A stretch of 8,601 nucleotides of DNA from VBDM01 sp035280025 (GTDB lineage: Bacteria > Pseudomonadota > Gammaproteobacteria > Burkholderiales > SG8-39): contig DATEGT010000123.1 in assembly GCA_035280025.1 (NCBI GenBank), positions 1 through 8,601 on the forward strand, written 5' to 3'. This document shows positions 6,461-8,601 of this stretch, piece after piece; within the stretch, counting starts at the first letter, position 1, and each line of letters begins with the position of its first letter. The notes beneath the pieces were generated by a model. It had not been told where the DNA came from and searched no databases. It was given only the letters and a program-made list of their open reading frames with translations. Made by a program: the position numbers and the translations under genes.

Positions 6461-7237
6461 ATGAGCGTCAGGAAGCTTCTCGATCTCGGCGGAAAAATCG
6501 CGCTCGTCACGGGCGGATCGCGGGGCCTCGGGCTGCAGATCGCCGAGGCCCTGGGCGAGATGGGCGCGAAGCTCGCGCTCACCGCGAGGAAGGCCGACGA
6601 GCTCGACGAGGCGCGCGAGCATCTTTCGCGGCAGAGCATCGACGCGATCGGCCTGCCCTGCGATTTGTCGCAGCCCGAGGCGGTCGCTCCCATGGTCGCG
6701 AGGGTGCTCGAGCGCTACGGCAGGATCGACATCCTCGTAAACAATGCCGGCGCCACCTGGGGCGCCCCGGCGGAGGAGCTTCCGCTGGAAGCCTGGCAGA
6801 AGCTCGTGAACCTCAACCTCACCGGCACCTTTCTCGCGACGCAGGCGGTCGGCAGGCGCTCGATGATCCCCAACCGCTACGGGAGAATCGTCAACGTCGC
6901 CTCGATCGCCGGGCTGCGCGGCAATCCGGTGGGCATGCTGAAGACGCTCGCGTACAACACGACCAAGGGCGGAGTGGTGAACTTCACGCGCGCGCTCGCC
7001 GCCGAATGGGGCGAGCACGGCATCACGGTGAACGCGATCGCGCCGGGGTTCTTCCCCTCGAAGATGACGCGCGGGGCGCTCGAGAAGATCCGCGACAAGC
7101 TGATCGCGAGCGTGCCGCTGCACCGGCTCGGCGACGAGGAGGATCTCAAGGGCGTCGTCGCGCTGCTCGCCTCGGACGCCGCGCGCCACATCACCGGCCA
7201 GATCATCGCCGTCGACGGAGGCGCCAGTGTCTCCTGA
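6461..7237 (+). CDS. SDR-family NAD(P)-dependent oxidoreductase
   Basis: This 258-residue classical short-chain dehydrogenase/reductase would interconvert a hydroxyl and a keto group in the cytoplasm. It has the dinucleotide-binding TGGSRGLG (17-24), the structural NNAG (94-97), the active-site Asn119 (NLNLTG), Ser148 (NVASIAG), and Tyr165/Lys169 in YNTTK. The C-terminal VDGGA is typical. Arg43 after the second strand (LTARK) suggests preference for NADP(H). Ser148 and Tyr165 are 17 residues apart, about four more than in the common pattern, owing to a short insertion (GNPVGMLKT region). Gluconate 5-dehydrogenase-like and 3-oxoacyl-reductase-like enzymes are possible relatives. The ATG at 6461 is chosen because the fold starts right after it; the frame is open upstream to a TTG at 6392, but those residues look non-coding. 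It overlaps the next gene by 11 bases, and is divergent from the acyl-CoA ligase. Confidence 0.92.
   Translation: MSVRKLLDLGGKIALVTGGSRGLGLQIAEALGEMGAKLALTARKADELDEAREHLSRQSIDAIGLPCDLSQPEAVAPMVARVLERYGRIDILVNNAGATWGAPAEELPLEAWQKLVNLNLTGTFLATQAVGRRSMIPNRYGRIVNVASIAGLRGNPVGMLKTLAYNTTKGGVVNFTRALAAEWGEHGITVNAIAPGFFPSKMTRGALEKIRDKLIASVPLHRLGDEEDLKGVVALLASDAARHITGQIIAVDGGASVS
7217..7221 (+). promoter_or_regulatory. Ribosome binding site of the thioesterase inside the SDR gene
   Basis: GGAGG lies five bases before GTG 7227 and is formed by the codons for the conserved glycines of the SDR C-terminus (VDGGA). It decides between GTG 7227 and the in-frame GTG 7245, which has only GAAGG four bases upstream. 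Confidence 0.55.
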
Positions 7238-7676
7238 AGGCGGCGTGTCGAACTTCTTCGGGATCAAGATTCCGTTCACCGAGCACCTCGGCGTGCAGCT
7301 CGTCGAGATGACCCAGGAGCACGCGGTGGTGTCGCTGACGAAGCGCCCGGAGCTGCTGAACAGCTGGGGCGCGACCCACGGCGGCGTCATCATGACCATG
7401 CTCGATCTCGTCATGAGCTGGGCGGTGCGCGGCCACTACGGCGTCATGGGCGGCGTGCTGACCGTCGACATGTCCGTCGGCTTCATGAAGGGCAGCTTCG
7501 GCGACAAGGTGATCGCCGAGGGCAAGGTCCTGCACGGCGGGAAGTCGACCGCCTTCTGCGAGGCCGAGGCGCGCGACGATCAGGGCGCGCTGCTCGCCAA
7601 GGCGATCGGCACCTTCAAGCTGCTCGCGGACCGGGACAGGAAGAACGGCCAGGCCTCGCCCCGGCCGGACGACTAG
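7227..7676 (+). CDS. PaaI-like hotdog-fold acyl-CoA thioesterase
   Basis: This protein of up to 149 residues should hydrolyse acyl-CoA thioesters in the cytoplasm. The family core runs from about residue 45 to 64: an Asn, then THGG (50-53), then Asp60 in MLDLVM, matching the PaaI/4HBT pattern of a His-Gly-Gly turn and a catalytic acid on the long hotdog helix. It continues with the sheet segments VLTVDMSVGFMKG (77-89) and FCEAEARDD (110-118), also typical. The GTG start at 7227 overlaps the SDR end by 11 bases; a second GTG at 7245 would give 143 residues. Coupling to the SDR and proximity to the acyl-CoA ligase suggest a housekeeping or flux-release role in the same acyl-CoA pathway (inference). 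The last dozen residues are polar and likely disordered. The stop codon interlocks with that of the convergent gene. Confidence 0.88.
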   Translation: MSPEGGVSNFFGIKIPFTEHLGVQLVEMTQEHAVVSLTKRPELLNSWGATHGGVIMTMLDLVMSWAVRGHYGVMGGVLTVDMSVGFMKGSFGDKVIAEGKVLHGGKSTAFCEAEARDDQGALLAKAIGTFKLLADRDRKNGQASPRPDD

Positions 7677-8053
7677 GCCGCTCCCGCCCCCGGGCGCGGC
7701 GTCAGCAGCGCCAGGACGACCGCGACGGCGATCAGCGCCGTGACGTCGCCCCAGAGATGCCCGCGGTGCTGGCTCATCGCGAGCGACTGCGCTCCCATGA
7801 TCACGCCGTGCACCACGCTCGACCACACCGTGAACCAGATCAGGCTGCGGTGCGCGAGCGGATCGCGCGAGGCGAGGACGAGGAACACGCCCAGCGTCGC
7901 GTAGATCCCGATGATCATCTGCAGAGACTCCGTCTGTCCCCAGGACCATCCGGACGGCCAGACGATCGAGAGCGGATAGATCCCGAAGATGAAGATCAGT
8001 CCTACCAGGAGCAATGCGATTCGGAGGTACTTGATGCGGTCGGCGTCGGTCAT
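7673..8053 (-). CDS. Small four-helix membrane protein, DUF6632-like
   Basis: The 126-residue product has predicted membrane helices near 9-31, 43-62, 70-91 and 101-118. Recognisable features are GIYPLSIVWPSGW (24-36), an LQMIIGIYATLGVFLVLASRDP-like second helix (written here only as positions 44-65), HRSLIWFTVWSSVVHG (68-83) and an HRGHLWGD loop (96-103). I associate this layout with the DUF6632 family from memory; no function is known for it. The ATG at 8053 follows GGGAGA by six bases. It lies 27 bases after the DUF1232 gene on the same strand and is probably co-transcribed. It ends tail-to-tail with the thioesterase, sharing a CTAG. Confidence 0.75.
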   Translation of the reverse strand: MTDADRIKYLRIALLLVGLIFIFGIYPLSIVWPSGWSWGQTESLQMIIGIYATLGVFLVLASRDPLAHRSLIWFTVWSSVVHGVIMGAQSLAMSQHRGHLWGDVTALIAVAVVLALLTPRPGAGAA

Positions 8054-8080
8054 GATGCTCTCCCTTTTTGAGTTGTGACG

Positions 8081-8518
8081 CTACGGACTGCGGTGATTCG
8101 CGCTCTCTTCCGCGAAGGACTCTCGTTCGCCTCCGTAGGCGAAGGTGCTGTGCGCCCACATCGCCGCGAGGACGGCGAGGGCGAGCCAGAATAGCACGAT
8201 GAACGCGGCGCCGGCGCGCCCCGTCCACGTGGCCCCGAGCTGTAGCCCGGCCGCCCGCCCCCGGCACTCCGCCATCACGTCGTCCGGGATCATTTTCACC
8301 GCGAGCGCGATCGCGAAGGGCAGGAGGATGATCTCGTCGACGAAGCCCAGCACCGGGATGAAGTCCGGGATCAGGTCGATCGGGGAGAGCGCGTAGGCGA
8401 CGATCGCGGCGAGGAAGAGCTTCGCGTACCACGGCGTGCGCGGATGCCTCGCGGCGAGGTAGAGCGCCAGGACCTCGGCCTTGAGCCGGCGCGCCCGCTC
8501 CTTGAGCTCGGCGATCAC
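8081..8518 (-). CDS. DUF1232 (YkvA-like) membrane protein
   Basis: This 145-residue protein carries the DUF1232 core at residues 25-85: HPRTPWYAK, then AYALSPIDLIPDFIPVLG (41-58), the acidic DE (61-62), and IPDDVMAECR (77-86). A second hydrophobic helix follows at about 104-122, and a polar tail of about 20 residues ends the protein. The function of DUF1232 proteins is unknown; the SPIDLIPDFIP segment is very strongly conserved. The start is GTG at 8518: it overlaps the stop of the upstream gene (GTGA) and gives an N-terminus of the usual length. An in-frame GTG at 8578 would only add residues antiparallel to the upstream coding frame. The ribosome site is weak, so coupling to the upstream gene is likely. 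Confidence 0.87.
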   Translation of the reverse strand: MIAELKERARRLKAEVLALYLAARHPRTPWYAKLFLAAIVAYALSPIDLIPDFIPVLGFVDEIILLPFAIALAVKMIPDDVMAECRGRAAGLQLGATWTGRAGAAFIVLFWLALAVLAAMWAHSTFAYGGERESFAEESANHRSP

Positions 8519-8601
8519 CGCTGCTCGATCTTCGGCGCGAGCATCATCTCGCCGCCGCCGAGGATCAGGCGGTTCCACGTCGGCGTCACCACGATCTCGT
8601 T
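8515..8601 (-). CDS. C-terminal 28 residues of an unidentified protein (5' end beyond window)
   Basis: An open frame enters from the right edge and ends at TGA (8517-8515). Its last residues include VVTPTWNRLILGGGEMM and end in APKIEQR. Codon use matches neighbouring genes (mostly G or C in third position), and its stop overlaps the DUF1232 GTG start by four bases, both signs of a real gene end. The fragment is too short to assign a family. Confidence 0.65.
   Translation of the reverse strand, partial: NEIVVTPTWNRLILGGGEMMLAPKIEQR

Noticed and set aside
6434..7414. Minus-strand open frame of 326 codons opposite the SDR gene
   Set aside because: No domain, and it lies opposite a complete SDR with all catalytic residues.
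7684..7696. GC-rich hairpin (CGCCC/GGGCG) as a terminator of the convergent genes
   Set aside because: It lies inside the DUF6632-like coding end, the loop is only two bases, and no T-tract follows on either strand.
8519..8578. Longer DUF1232 start at GTG 8578
   Set aside because: The added residues are a shifted frame of the upstream gene; GTG 8518 gives the usual N-terminus and a GTGA coupling overlap.

Overview
This is a GC-rich window with dense coding on both strands and very short gaps. It suggests a proteobacterium, most likely a betaproteobacterium of the Burkholderiales type. That guess rests on GC content, codon use and the style of the transporter, ligase and DUF4239 genes, not on any marker gene, so lineage is an inference. 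I see no RNA gene, CRISPR array, insertion sequence, prophage or toxin-antitoxin pair. Most of the window is ordinary catabolic chromosome.

Layout. (1) Positions 1-3844, minus strand: a branched-chain amino acid/organic acid-type (HAAT) ABC importer. In transcription order it has a periplasmic binding protein (3844-2570), a hairpin terminator, livH (2492-1596), livM (1599-664) and livG (662 to the left edge, cut off). livH, livM and livG are packed with a 4-base overlap and then a 1-base gap. (2) Positions 3961-6371, minus strand: an AlkK/DmdB-like acyl-CoA ligase followed by a four-helix DUF4239 (bestrophin-like) membrane protein. (3) Positions 6461-7676, plus strand: an SDR oxidoreductase and a PaaI-like hotdog thioesterase with overlapping ends, divergent from the ligase. 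(4) Positions 7673-8601, minus strand: two small membrane proteins (DUF6632-like and DUF1232) and the last 28 codons of an unidentified gene running in from the right edge.

How they may work together. The importer, ligase, reductase and thioesterase are consistent with uptake of a carboxylic acid (or amino acid), its activation to a CoA thioester, a redox step on the carbon chain, and release of surplus CoA. This is an inference from gene context; the substrate cannot be read from the sequence.

The most interesting non-coding signal is in the 89-base divergent gap (6372-6460). A perfect 7-bp inverted repeat flanks the Shine-Dalgarno of the SDR gene and overlaps its candidate -10. On the other strand a consensus -35 (TTGACA) drives toward the ligase. 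The binding-protein gene also has its own candidate promoter (3920-3949), with a small dyad centred on the -35.
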